From NCBI GenBank assembly GCA_902512865.1, contig CABXKZ010000010.1, forward strand, positions 1 through 20,362: a stretch of DNA of 20,362 nt. The letters run 5' to 3'. Both the position numbers and the translations under genes were made by a program. The notes under the pieces were generated by a model. The model was not told where the DNA came from. It was given only the letters and a program-made list of their open reading frames with translations, and searched no databases. Positions 13,301 through 20,362 of this stretch are shown here, one piece after another. Every line of letters begins with the position of its first letter. Within the stretch, counting starts at the first letter, position 1. This stretch comes from an uncultured marine group I thaumarchaeote. GTDB taxonomy: Archaea; Thermoproteota; Nitrososphaeria; Nitrososphaerales; Nitrosopumilaceae.

Positions 13301-13963
13301 ATGGCAACACTTCCAAATTATGTACAATTAGATTCTCCTTTAGAATTTACCCGTTTGGTTTGTGCATTAGAGCGTTCTCCACGTGTATCCTTTCTTCATG
13401 AACATAATGGAAAAAAAGTACTATCTGTTCAAATGGATCTATTAAAAGAAAAACCTGTAATCTATTTTACTCCAATTGAAAATATTGGTCATTATTTGTG
13501 TTATGGATTTAATTCTGGTCAGGAAAAACTTGAATTAGTAGATACCACTCTAGATAATTCCAAACTCTATTCTCCAATTATCAAAATCAAATCTCTACCT
13601 GCATCTCTAAAACCTGATATTGAAGCTTCAAAAGAAAAATACAATCCAATCGAGCTTGAAGATCTTTCTAGCTTGGCTAAACTAAGTTTTGGTTATGAAG
13701 AAGCACAATTTCCATTATTTGCATTTAAACAGAAGGACAAATGGCTTATGGGTGTTTTTCTTAATTTTAACGAAGATGGACCATCGTATTTCTGTCATGT
13801 TAGTTTGAATGAAGAACCAACAAAACCATTTCTGAAATATACTACCTCTAAAAACTCAGAACCTGAATTTGTTAACCATACTGGTGATCATGGGTATTCT
13901 TATATCAAAATAATAAAGTTAAAAGACTCACATCCTTTGGTCGATTATGACCAAATTCAGTGA
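13301..13963 (+). CDS. Unknown conserved-looking protein upstream of pyrF
   Basis: 220 residues, soluble, no signal or membrane segment, mixed alpha/beta with many aromatic strands (PVIYFTPIENIGHYLCYGF; WLMGVFLNF). No family recognised. It begins MATLPNYVQLDSPLEFTRLV. An AT-rich element near 13268-13278 (CTTTAATTTAG) fits a TATA box about 27 nt upstream. The 3' end overlaps pyrF by 17 nt, so the two share an operon and possibly a function in nucleotide metabolism, though the overlap alone does not prove it. Confidence 0.6.
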   Translation: MATLPNYVQLDSPLEFTRLVCALERSPRVSFLHEHNGKKVLSVQMDLLKEKPVIYFTPIENIGHYLCYGFNSGQEKLELVDTTLDNSKLYSPIIKIKSLPASLKPDIEASKEKYNPIELEDLSSLAKLSFGYEEAQFPLFAFKQKDKWLMGVFLNFNEDGPSYFCHVSLNEEPTKPFLKYTTSKNSEPEFVNHTGDHGYSYIKIIKLKDSHPLVDYDQIQ

Positions 13964-14684
13964 TAGAATAAAAAAATCAGCAAAAACATCTCCGATCATT
14001 TTAGCAAATGATTATGATCCAAAAATACCAAATATCGAATCAAAGACACTACGCAACATTAAACTTCTAAACAATTACCTTTGTGGAATAAAAATTAACT
14101 TCCACCTTCTCTTGCGATTAGATAAAAAACAAATCTCAAAAATTAATAAAACTGCACATGATTATGGTCTACAATGCATTGCAGACATCAAACTAAATGA
14201 TATAGGAAATACAAATCTCATCACTGCAGAAAATTTGTGGAATATGGGCTTTGATGCAGTGATTGTAAATCCAATAATGGGAAAAAAAAGTCTAAAAAAT
14301 CTGGTAGAAATATCTCACAAAAAAAACAAAGGAGTAATCTCGTTATGTCATATGAGTGCACCAGAAGCAAAAGTATCATACGAACTGGAGATTGAAAATC
14401 GTCTAAAAAAACAAAAACTCTATCAATTATTCTTAGATTGGGCAATATCTGGTAATGTGGATGGAATAATTGTTGGTGCTACTTACCCAAAAATTATCTC
14501 CTATTGTAAAAAATCAATACATGGAAAATTATCAATTTTCTCTCCAGGTGTAGGCACACAAGGTGGAAGTGCGTCTAAAGCAAAAAATCTTGGTTCTGAT
14601 TATTTAATTGTAGGGCGAACAATTCTTAATTCTAAGCATCCAGTTCAAACTGCAAAAGATTTAGTTGTTGATACCCTTATCTAG
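13947..14684 (+). CDS. pyrF: Orotidine 5'-phosphate decarboxylase
   Basis: Decarboxylates OMP to UMP, the last step of de novo pyrimidine synthesis. 245 residues, TIM barrel. The catalytic signature DIKLNDIGNT (79-88, the Dx KxxD array) is intact; the N-terminal strand ILANDYDP matches the usual ILALDxxD region, and the phosphate-binding end is FSPGVGTQGG with DYLIVGRTI. ATG at 13947 lies 17 nt inside the previous gene. The 3' end overlaps the convergent Nudix gene by 24 nt. Confidence 0.92.
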   Translation: MTKFSDRIKKSAKTSPIILANDYDPKIPNIESKTLRNIKLLNNYLCGIKINFHLLLRLDKKQISKINKTAHDYGLQCIADIKLNDIGNTNLITAENLWNMGFDAVIVNPIMGKKSLKNLVEISHKKNKGVISLCHMSAPEAKVSYELEIENRLKKQKLYQLFLDWAISGNVDGIIVGATYPKIISYCKKSIHGKLSIFSPGVGTQGGSASKAKNLGSDYLIVGRTILNSKHPVQTAKDLVVDTLI

Positions 14685-15083
14685 AAACTCTTTAGATTTT
14701 TTTAAAATGTTTTTCGCATTCTCGTATGTTATTCTCTCTAATGCATTATCAAAATTTAACCATATAAAATCCAGATGTTCATGTGATAAAATAATCTCTA
14801 TAGTTTTTGTCTTTCCTAGAAAAAATATAACTTTTTTATGAATATCCTGATTATCTGCACGGAAATAATATTCAATCTCTTCTTTAAACCCTTTAAGAAA
14901 TTCCACATCTAAAATTCCAGTTTCCTCCTGTGTCTCTCTAAGTGCAGTTTCATGATATGTTTCTCCTTCTTCCATCTTGCCTTTTACAAAATCCCAATGC
15001 TTAGATGGATAATTTAATAGTAAAAATTTTCTTTCATCAAACTCATTAAATAAAATAATCCCTGCAGATACTTCTTCTTTCAT
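14661..15083 (-). CDS. Nudix hydrolase (Ap4A-hydrolase-like)
   Basis: 140 residues. The Nudix box is complete from G35 to G56: G35-x5-E41-x7-R49-E50-x2-E53-E54-x-G56, within WDFVKGKMEEGE and REtqEEtG. The WDFxKGxxExGE form is typical of bis(5'-nucleosyl)-tetraphosphatases, which clear Ap4A, but other nucleoside-diphosphate substrates are possible. It begins 2 nt after the stop of the cis-prenyltransferase gene, so it is third in the DUF373/uppS operon, and its 3' end overlaps pyrF by 24 nt. Confidence 0.88.
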   Translation of the reverse strand: MKEEVSAGIILFNEFDERKFLLLNYPSKHWDFVKGKMEEGETYHETALRETQEETGILDVEFLKGFKEEIEYYFRADNQDIHKKVIFFLGKTKTIEIILSHEHLDFIWLNFDNALERITYENAKNILKKSKEFLDKGINN

Positions 15084-15085
15084 TT

Positions 15086-15868
15086 CTATTTACCTATTCT
15101 TCGTTTTCGTTTTTGAAACGTCCTAATTGCTCTCATCAGATCAATTTTCCTAAATTCAGGCCAGAAAATATCTAAAAACACTAACTCACTATATGCACTT
15201 TGCCAAAGCAAAAACCCACTCATTCTTTTTTCTCCTGATGTCCTTAAAATCATGTCTGGAGATGATTGTGGTAAATGCGATGTATACAAATTAGATTCTA
15301 TAACTTCCTTATCGATTTTATCTGCATCTAGTTCACCACTTTTAATTTTTATTCCAATCTTTTTTACAGCATCTACTAATTCATTTTGTCCTCCATAAGC
15401 TATGGCAATATTTAGAAAATGATTGGTATAATTTTTGGTAGACTCATCTAATCTTCTAAGAACATCTTTAATTGATTCTGGTAGTAGTTCTATTGTTCCT
15501 ATCGCTTTGACTCTCATTTTGTTTTTATGTATTCTAGGATCACTATACAATTTTTCTAATCTTTTATGGATTAATTCATAAAGATAATCTAGTTCATCAT
15601 TTTTTCTATCCAAATTCTCTGCTGATAAAACGTATAATGTTATAATTTTGATATCAAATTCCTCGCACCAATCTAGTAGATTCTCTACTGCATCTGCACC
15701 TTTGAAATGACCTTTTTCTTGAATTGTTAGGTTTCTTTTTGCCCATCGTCTATTCCCATCTAAAATAATTGCTATGTGATTGGGTATGTCACCTTGAAGA
15801 ATCTCATTCTCTAGTCTTTTAGAATAGATCGAATAAAATCCTGAAAGATATAATGCTGCATCTTTTAT
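15086..15868 (-). CDS. uppS: cis-Prenyltransferase (undecaprenyl/dolichyl diphosphate synthase) with an apparent AUA start
   Basis: Chain-elongating prenyltransferase making the long polyprenyl diphosphate carrier for glycosylation. The 260 residues are full family length. Catalytic HIAIILDGNRRWA starts about residue 31, then GHFKGAD, ITLYVLSAEN, SSPDMILRTSGEKR, FLLWQSAYSEL and FWPEF. The frame is open from a TAG near 15898 but contains no ATG, GTG or TTG before TTG 15613, which would remove the catalytic motif. The natural N-terminus (KDAALYLSGFYSIYS) follows ATA 15868, whose ATAA overlaps the TAA stop of the upstream gene just as an ATGA overlap would. ATT 15877 is the other option. Either a non-canonical start or a sequence error. 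Confidence 0.85.
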   Translation of the reverse strand: MKDAALYLSGFYSIYSKRLENEILQGDIPNHIAIILDGNRRWAKRNLTIQEKGHFKGADAVENLLDWCEEFDIKIITLYVLSAENLDRKNDELDYLYELIHKRLEKLYSDPRIHKNKMRVKAIGTIELLPESIKDVLRRLDESTKNYTNHFLNIAIAYGGQNELVDAVKKIGIKIKSGELDADKIDKEVIESNLYTSHLPQSSPDMILRTSGEKRMSGFLLWQSAYSELVFLDIFWPEFRKIDLMRAIRTFQKRKRRIGK

Positions 15869-17004
15869 TCCGTTAATATCTTGCCACCTTTTTTCCTGTA
15901 TCTACGGAAAAGTAGTGTGGCTGATATCAGTGTTATTGCTGCACCTGCTAGCAATGGTGGAATCAATGTAAATGAACTCTCATTTGTTGTCAATATAGTT
16001 GCAAATTGTGCAACTGTTGGATAAATTGCAGCTAACACAATAATTCTCAAAACATCACTGATGTGTTTTAATTTTCTGTTAAGCCAATTACTAATCAGGA
16101 TACCAGCTGAAACTGTTCCAAGTCCCATCCACAAAAATGGAAATAACCCTTGAAGGAATTGTCCTACTACCATTTGATTTGATATTGATTGTGCAAAATC
16201 CATTTCTGTTTCAAATAATTGTGGATCAATATTTGTAACCCCTGCAGGAATTGATGCAAGAATTAGAACTGCTCCTGTAACAAGTGCAAATATTCTAATG
16301 AAACCCGTAGGTGTAGCTTTTGTCCAACTAGACCATGATTTGTCTATATCAAATGCACGAATGAGGAATGCTCCTCCTAAAATACTAACTAATATGGCAA
16401 AAATTTCTGCAGTATATCCAACAACTGTCCCAATTCCTCCAATTAATAATAAAATTCCTGGAACTCCCAAAAAGAATTTTGAATATGTTTTATCATAAAC
16501 CACCATCTTCAGGAACTTTCCAAATACTGCATAGGAATGTTCAATTGTTCTGCTCACTTGCATCACAACTCTCTGGACAGATACTACTGGTATGACATTT
16601 TGAATCACTGGTATTACCATTTCATCATCTTCACCATCAGAAACAATAACTGCACCATTCGCTGAAAATTTCTGTAACACTGATTTTATCTCGTTAACAA
16701 TTTTCTCATCTGCTTGAACACCTCTTTTTTCTACTCCTGCTACAACCACTACTTGTACATTGTATCCTTTACTCACTAAATCCTCATAGGTCTTAACTGC
16801 ATAAAATATTGAGTTTGAATCTGCATCTTCTGGATCTTCTAAAGCAAGTCTTTGAGCTGCATTGATGCATGAATCTCTTCCTACCACTGGTGTTGTTATC
16901 CCTGCTTTTTTACCTACATCATCATCTCTATCAACACAAATTACAAGTAATTTTGAAGCTGCTGTAGACTCAATATCCCTCTCTAGTTTCTTATTTTGAG
17001 ACAT
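15865..17004 (-). CDS. DUF373-family membrane protein
   Basis: About 379 residues. The N-terminal soluble half fits DUF373 (COG2237): LLVICVDRDDDVGKKAGI, PVVGRDSCINAA, ALEDPEDADSN and VIVSDGEDDEMVIP, in that order within the first about 140 residues, followed by about six membrane helices from about residue 180 to the end and a short basic tail. The family is archaeal and uncharacterised. Two ATGs are close: 17013 and 17004. A TATA-like TTAAAAGG (complement 17028-17035) is about 27 nt from 17004, which I prefer. The stop overlaps the start of the cis-prenyltransferase gene, pointing to a shared role around polyprenyl lipids, an inference from context. Confidence 0.82.
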   Translation of the reverse strand: MSQNKKLERDIESTAASKLLVICVDRDDDVGKKAGITTPVVGRDSCINAAQRLALEDPEDADSNSIFYAVKTYEDLVSKGYNVQVVVVAGVEKRGVQADEKIVNEIKSVLQKFSANGAVIVSDGEDDEMVIPVIQNVIPVVSVQRVVMQVSRTIEHSYAVFGKFLKMVVYDKTYSKFFLGVPGILLLIGGIGTVVGYTAEIFAILVSILGGAFLIRAFDIDKSWSSWTKATPTGFIRIFALVTGAVLILASIPAGVTNIDPQLFETEMDFAQSISNQMVVGQFLQGLFPFLWMGLGTVSAGILISNWLNRKLKHISDVLRIIVLAAIYPTVAQFATILTTNESSFTLIPPLLAGAAITLISATLLFRRYRKKGGKILTE

Positions 17005-17074
17005 TATGACCATTTATAACAAAATTACCTTTTAACGATTTCCAACTAATAATTATAGTATTTTTTGTATTTAC

Positions 17075-17575
17075 TCATGGTTTTGCAGAGTCCGCCATCT
17101 GAGCATATTGAATCGATTCTTCTTTTAGTTTTTCTATATTGCTCAAAATTCCAGTTTTCTGCTCTACCTCTCCATCATCTTCGATTAGGGTTGCCATTAC
17201 CATTGTTTCTATGATATACGATTCGAATGATTTCAGTGAAGTGATACGGTTGATGTAACTTTCTTGCCATTCTTCTGGTGCATCACTATATGCTAATTCC
17301 ATCAACAATGCATTATTTTGTGATGAAGAAACTTCTGCAATTTTGATATATTCTTCTGGTGAAATCTTGCCTTCAACTAATTCTAAAAATGACTCTTCTA
17401 TTGCACTTGAAATTATTTTATGTCTTTCAGTAATGCCTACATCATGATTCTCAAAATCAGTTACTACAATTGTCATTTCAGTATTGGTTGGATTATCTAA
17501 CCAAACCATGAAACTTGCAATAGTAATTGCAATCAAAATTCCTACCGTAATTCCCACTCCTTTCTTAGAGCCCAT
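17075..17575 (-). CDS. Membrane-anchored unknown protein
   Basis: About 166 residues from ATG 17575: a short basic head (MGSKKG), one hydrophobic segment (about 7-25), then a soluble, acidic, helical domain that should lie outside the membrane. No family recognised. The frame is open further upstream (TTG 17650, ATGs at 17614 and 17599), but a TATA box TTATAATA (17599-17606) is centred about 27 nt before 17575, and starting there gives a normal signal-anchor. The promoter is flanked by two TGATCA sites. The C-terminal helix (IEKLKEESIQYAQMAD) looks coiled-coil-like. Confidence 0.6.
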   Translation of the reverse strand: MGSKKGVGITVGILIAITIASFMVWLDNPTNTEMTIVVTDFENHDVGITERHKIISSAIEESFLELVEGKISPEEYIKIAEVSSSQNNALLMELAYSDAPEEWQESYINRITSLKSFESYIIETMVMATLIEDDGEVEQKTGILSNIEKLKEESIQYAQMADSAKP

Positions 17576-17592
17576 ATCCTTTCTCAAATTTT

Positions 17593-17613
17593 TGATCATT
17601 ATAATACTGATCA
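17593..17613. promoter_or_regulatory. TATA box bracketed by TGATCA palindromes
   Basis: TGATCA (17593-17598), then TTATAATAC, then TGATCA (17608-17613), with a third TGATCA at 17657-17662. The central TATA box serves the minus-strand gene starting at 17575. Paired palindromes around a TATA box look like a repressor operator, inferred only. Confidence 0.4.
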
Positions 17614-17719
17614 TTTTGTATGAATTTCTGATAATTTCTAAAAAATTCAAGATTTTTGATCAAATTTCGAAAAATTTGTAAGTTAGTTTATAAAAAAAAT
17701 ACTTGACTTCTAGCCTAAA

Positions 17720-17735
17720 GTGAAATAATATTCAC
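17720..17735. promoter_or_regulatory. Candidate promoter region with a GTGAA/TTCAC inverted repeat
   Basis: GTGAA (17720-17724) and TTCAC (17731-17735) flank ATAATA. If ATAATA is a TATA box, the start site falls near 17753, giving the DUF5679 gene a leader of about 22 nt. A stronger AT element (TTTATAAAA) lies at about 17690. Neither is decisive. Confidence 0.25.
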
Positions 17736-17774
17736 ATTCTCTTTTCAAATAGAAGATTGTTTTGGATTTGATAT

Positions 17775-17918
17775 ATGACTGAAGCATATTGCGTAAAATG
17801 CAGACAAAAAAGAGAAATCCAAAACCCAGAAGAGACTAAATTGAAAAATGGACGTCCCGCTGTAAAAGGCACGTGTGGTGAATGCGGAACTAAAGTTTTC
17901 CGAATAGGTAAACCTTAG
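17775..17918 (+). CDS. DUF5679-type zinc-ribbon mini-protein
   Basis: 47 residues. It opens MTEAYCVKCRQKREIQNP and ends with GTCGECGTKVFRIGKP, with metal knuckles C6/C9 and C34/C37. The pattern AYCVKCRxKxE...NGRPAxKGTCxxCGTKxFRIG is that of DUF5679 proteins, found across archaea and some bacteria; function unknown, most likely a small zinc-binding adaptor. It lies just upstream of aIF2-beta and may be expressed with the translation genes. Confidence 0.8.
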   Translation: MTEAYCVKCRQKREIQNPEETKLKNGRPAVKGTCGECGTKVFRIGKP

Positions 17919-17944
17919 AATCCTTTCCTTTTTCTAATTAAACC

Positions 17945-17952
17945 CATATAGG
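17945..17952 (+). promoter_or_regulatory. TATA box of the aIF2-beta gene
   Basis: CATATAGG is centred about 25.5 nt before the ATG at 17974, giving a leaderless message. Confidence 0.5.
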
Positions 17953-17973
17953 GGATTTGAACCAATATTATTT

Positions 17974-18393
17974 ATGACTAAATCTGATTATGAAAATTTA
18001 TTAAAAAGAATTGAAAAAAATATTTCAAATACATCTTCGTCTGGTAAACGTTTTGAGCTGCCACCAATTGATATTACTTGGGAAGGAAAAAAAACAATTC
18101 TTAGAAACTTTGCAGACTTTCCAAAAGCACTGAGAAGAGAACCTAACATAATTTTACAATATCTATCAAAAGAATTTGCGGTACCTGCTGACCGTGTAGG
18201 TGATAAAGCAATTTTTGTTGGTAAACGTGATCCTGATGATTTCACTAGATTATTTGGAATATACCTGAAAGATTATGTAGAATGCCCAACATGTCAGAGT
18301 CCTGACACTAAAGTAGAAAAAGAAAATAGAATTTCTTTTCTAATTTGTGAGGCATGTGGTGCAAAATCTACGATTAAAGGCAAATACGCATAA
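17974..18393 (+). CDS. eif2b: Translation initiation factor aIF2 subunit beta
   Basis: Beta subunit of the aIF2 heterotrimer that delivers Met-tRNAi to the small subunit. 139 residues, the archaeal length. The N-terminal helix, a central alpha/beta domain (TILRNFADFPKALRREP, 41-57; QYLSKEF; FVGKRDPDDF) and the C-terminal C4 zinc ribbon (C104, C107, C125, C128) are all seen. Leaderless from ATG 17974. The TAA stop overlaps the ATG of DUF424 by one base, so the two genes are coupled. Confidence 0.93.
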   Translation: MTKSDYENLLKRIEKNISNTSSSGKRFELPPIDITWEGKKTILRNFADFPKALRREPNIILQYLSKEFAVPADRVGDKAIFVGKRDPDDFTRLFGIYLKDYVECPTCQSPDTKVEKENRISFLICEACGAKSTIKGKYA

Positions 18394-18689
18394 TGCTTTT
18401 TTCTACAAAAGTTATTAGCGCAAGTGGTAATCTGATGTTAAACATTTGTGATCCTGAATTAATTGATAAAACTTTTCATGACAAAAATACAAAAATCAAA
18501 ATTAATCCAAATTATTATGCTGAAAGAGATGTAGATGAACATGAAGCAAAAAATTTACTAGAAAAATGTAATTCTATCAACATGGTTGGTGAAAAAACAA
18601 TTTCATTAGCGACAAGTTTAGGAATTGGTTCAGAAAAAAGTGTAAGAGTAATTGAAGGTATACCGTTTCTTTTAGTCTTCAAGATGTAA
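18393..18689 (+). CDS. DUF424-family protein
   Basis: 98 residues matching DUF424 (COG2412): LNICDPELIDKTF (16-28), NYYAERDVDEHEA (40-52), CNSINMVGEKTISLA (59-73) and VIEGIPFLLVF near the end. This uncharacterised archaeal family is commonly found next to translation genes. The ATG overlaps the aIF2-beta stop (TAATG), indicating translational coupling and a likely role in translation or RNA processing. Confidence 0.8.
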   Translation: MLFSTKVISASGNLMLNICDPELIDKTFHDKNTKIKINPNYYAERDVDEHEAKNLLEKCNSINMVGEKTISLATSLGIGSEKSVRVIEGIPFLLVFKM

Positions 18690-18697
18690 CACCACAA

Positions 18698-18705
18698 TTA
18701 TATAC
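18698..18705 (+). promoter_or_regulatory. TATA box of the aIF1A gene
   Basis: TTATATAC is centred about 24.5 nt before the GTG at 18726, supporting a leaderless message that starts with GTG. Confidence 0.55.
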
Positions 18706-18725
18706 AAAATTTACATAACTCTTGC

Positions 18726-19037
18726 GTGGGAAAACGTAAAGTACTCAATGAAAGTGCATTAAAAGAAATTAGATTAGCTGAAGAGGGGGAGATGTATGGT
18801 AGAGTAATCAAACTTTTAGGTAGTGATCAAGTTCTCGTAAAATGCACTGATGATATTACTAGAAGAGGAAGAATCAGAGGCAAATTAAAACGAAGAATTT
18901 GGATTCGAGATAATGATGTTGTAGTAATTGCACCTTGGGATTTTAAACAAGATGAACGTGGTGATATAGTTTGGAGATTCACATTACCTCAAGTAGACTG
19001 GTTAAAAGATAATGATCATATCCCAAAAGACTTTTGA
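18726..19037 (+). CDS. eif1a: Translation initiation factor aIF1A
   Basis: 103-residue OB-fold factor that binds the A site of the small subunit and promotes initiation-complex assembly. Family motifs: EGEMYGRVIKLLGSDQVLVKC (20-40), GRIRGKLKRRIWIRDNDVVVI (48-68) and the C-terminal WDFKQDERGDIVWRF (71-85). The GTG start is fixed by the TATA box upstream and by the family N-terminus. It precedes the Rio1 and KH genes, an arrangement conserved in archaea. Confidence 0.93.
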   Translation: MGKRKVLNESALKEIRLAEEGEMYGRVIKLLGSDQVLVKCTDDITRRGRIRGKLKRRIWIRDNDVVVIAPWDFKQDERGDIVWRFTLPQVDWLKDNDHIPKDF

Positions 19038-19077
19038 TCTTAGAAATGATTTTTTATTTGTAGATATGATATAAGGT

Positions 19078-19857
19078 ATGTCTAATAATTCTGAAAAAAA
19101 AATTGAATTAAAGATAAAATCTAAACTTGACCAAAAGAAAAAAAAGAAAACATTGGATGATGGATTTAAAAAAAATAAAGTAGTCAATGAGGTTTTAGAT
19201 AAAATCACTGTTATGCAACTCTATAATCTTATCACTTCTAAAATAATTTCTTATGTAAATGGAGTTGTCAAAGCAGGAAAAGAATCTGTTGTATTCTGGG
19301 CAAAAGATCCTGAGGATAATGATATTGCATTAAAAATATACTTGGTCACTACATCAAATTTCAAAAAAAGAAGTCAGTATGTAACCGGAGATCCTAGATT
19401 CACTAGCGTCAAAAAAGGAACAAAAAATATGGTTTATCTCTGGGCTAGAAAAGAATTTCAAAATATCTCAAAATGTTATGATTGTGGAATCTCTGTGGTA
19501 AAGCCTAGACATGTCTCAAAGAATATTCTCATTATGGATTTTGAGGGTAATGATGGAAAACCTGAAAATACTTTACTGGAATCCAAAGTTGACAAAAATG
19601 ATTATCTACAATCCATTGCTCTAATTTCAGATTTATTCAAAAAGGCAAAATTAGTTCATGGTGATTTTTCAGAATATAATATATTCAAAACTAAAAATGG
19701 TCTAAAATTGTTCGATCTGGGATCTGCAGTTGATATAACACACCCTAACACAATGAATTTTTTGAAAAGAGACATTAATAACATAACCAACTTCTTTGTA
19801 AAACGAGGATTAACTGTGGAAAACCCTGCTGATATTCTTGAAAGGATAATAAAATGA
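19078..19857 (+). CDS. rio1: Rio1-family serine protein kinase
   Basis: Atypical kinase acting in late small-subunit maturation. 259 residues: Lys-rich N-terminus (to about 45), ATP loop KAGKESVVF (65-73), ALKIY with the ATP lysine K86, the RIO1 flexible-loop neighbourhood TTSNFKKRSQYVTGDPRF (91-108), WARKEFQNI (122-130), catalytic loop VHGDFSEYN (193-201; D196, N201) and the metal-binding D213 in LFDLGSAV; the family commonly has IDVxQAV here, so DLGS is a mild deviation. HPNTMNFLKRDINNI ends the kinase lobe. The ATG of the KH gene overlaps its TGA (ATGA). Confidence 0.92.
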   Translation: MSNNSEKKIELKIKSKLDQKKKKKTLDDGFKKNKVVNEVLDKITVMQLYNLITSKIISYVNGVVKAGKESVVFWAKDPEDNDIALKIYLVTTSNFKKRSQYVTGDPRFTSVKKGTKNMVYLWARKEFQNISKCYDCGISVVKPRHVSKNILIMDFEGNDGKPENTLLESKVDKNDYLQSIALISDLFKKAKLVHGDFSEYNIFKTKNGLKLFDLGSAVDITHPNTMNFLKRDINNITNFFVKRGLTVENPADILERIIK

Positions 19858-20362
19858 GCTTTGAAAAATTAATTAGAATTCCAATAGAAAGAATTGGTGT
19901 TATTATTGGAAAATCTGGAAACACAAAACGTCGAATTGAAAAAAAATGTTATGTTGACTTGAATATTGACAGCGAAACTGGTGAAGTAATAATTACTAGT
20001 GATAAAATTGATGGAAACATAAGTCCCTTCAAAGCAGTTGAAATTGTTTCTGCAATTGGTAGGGGATTTTCCCCAGAAAATTCATTGCGACTTTTACGTG
20101 GAGAATCTAGTTTACATGTTATTGATTTACGTGAATTTGGCGGTAAATCTCCTGATCAAATTGAACGCATTAAAGGAAGGATTATTGGTGAAAATGGAAC
20201 AGCTAGACTAAACATGGAAAATTTGACTGGTGCTACAATTTCTGTTTATGGTAGAACTGTTGGAATAATTGGAGAACCAAATCAATTACGTTTAGCAGTT
20301 GATGCCATATCGTCACTTTGTAGTGGCAGTATGCATGGTCCTGTTTACAGTAAACTAGAAGC
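19854..20362 (+). CDS. KH-domain RNA-binding protein, Dim2/Pno1 type (3' end off window)
   Basis: 169 codons are present before the window ends. Two KH domains are visible: GVIIGKSGNTKRRIEKK (15-31) and, in the second, RIKGRIIGENGTAR (105-118) with the GxxG loop IGEN. The layout matches archaeal COG1094 proteins, homologues of eukaryotic Dim2/Pno1, which bind the 3' end region of small-subunit rRNA during maturation. The ATG overlaps the Rio1 stop in ATGA. Rio and Dim2 act together on pre-40S in eukaryotes, so the coupling makes functional sense. Only a short C-terminal part should be missing. Confidence 0.9.
   Translation, partial: MSFEKLIRIPIERIGVIIGKSGNTKRRIEKKCYVDLNIDSETGEVIITSDKIDGNISPFKAVEIVSAIGRGFSPENSLRLLRGESSLHVIDLREFGGKSPDQIERIKGRIIGENGTARLNMENLTGATISVYGRTVGIIGEPNQLRLAVDAISSLCSGSMHGPVYSKLE

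Noticed and set aside
15086..15613. A truncated 175-residue cis-prenyltransferase starting at TTG 15613
   Set aside because: The upstream frame is open and encodes the conserved DGNRRWA domain, so the gene is full length with an unusual start rather than truncated.

Overview
The window is AT-rich (about one third G+C), very densely packed, and reads as the chromosome of an ammonia-oxidising archaeon of the Thaumarchaeota (Nitrososphaeria), probably a marine Nitrosopumilales member. The evidence is a combination of archaeal or eukaryote-like information genes (aIF1A, aIF2-beta, eS17, Rio1, a Dim2/Pno1-type KH protein, an HMf-type histone, Cgi121, Tan1), a membrane-anchored blue copper protein, many CxxC mini-proteins, almost no Shine-Dalgarno sites, and TATA boxes centred about 26 nt upstream of start codons, meaning leaderless mRNAs. 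Lineage placement is inference from gene content.

Layout. 1-2250 (- strand): thiL and an archaeal phosphoglucomutase/phosphomannomutase. 2298-2371: tRNA-Thr(CGU), apparently sharing a palindromic TATA box with the mutase gene. 2372-6100 is the most accessory-looking part: a 24-codon micro-ORF, two divergent two-helix membrane mini-proteins, a winged-helix regulator divergent from an unknown protein with a Cys/His cluster, a 55-residue zinc-ribbon protein, a non-coding stretch with imperfect repeats, and a 586-residue AIPR-family protein with an Mrr-like nuclease domain. 6099-7656: cupredoxin, tRNA-Cys(GCA) on the other strand, histone, TatD nuclease. 7694-9996: eS17 with a repeat-rich tail, then a tRNA-modification group in which a MoaD-like/Cgi121 fusion faces a Tan1-like THUMP protein and a Sua5/YrdC threonylcarbamoyl-AMP synthase. 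10041-12180: a second winged-helix paralogue, a polytopic membrane protein, two CxxC proteins (one YggX-like) and an unknown protein. 12254-14684: purA, an unknown gene, pyrF. 14661-17004 (- strand): an operon of a DUF373 membrane protein, a cis-prenyltransferase and a Nudix hydrolase. 17075-17575: membrane-anchored unknown. 17775-20362 (+ strand): a DUF5679 mini-protein, aIF2-beta, DUF424, aIF1A, Rio1 kinase and a KH protein cut off by the window end.

Together the genes are mainly housekeeping: translation initiation and ribosome biogenesis at the right end, t6A and probably ac4C tRNA modification in the middle, purine/pyrimidine synthesis, and isoprenoid carrier-lipid synthesis. The most interesting points are the MoaD-Cgi121 fusion beside Sua5, a cis-prenyltransferase reading frame with no AUG/GUG/UUG before its catalytic motif (apparently starting at AUA that overlaps a UAA stop), the stand-alone AIPR nuclease, and several promoter architectures with repeats wrapped around TATA boxes.
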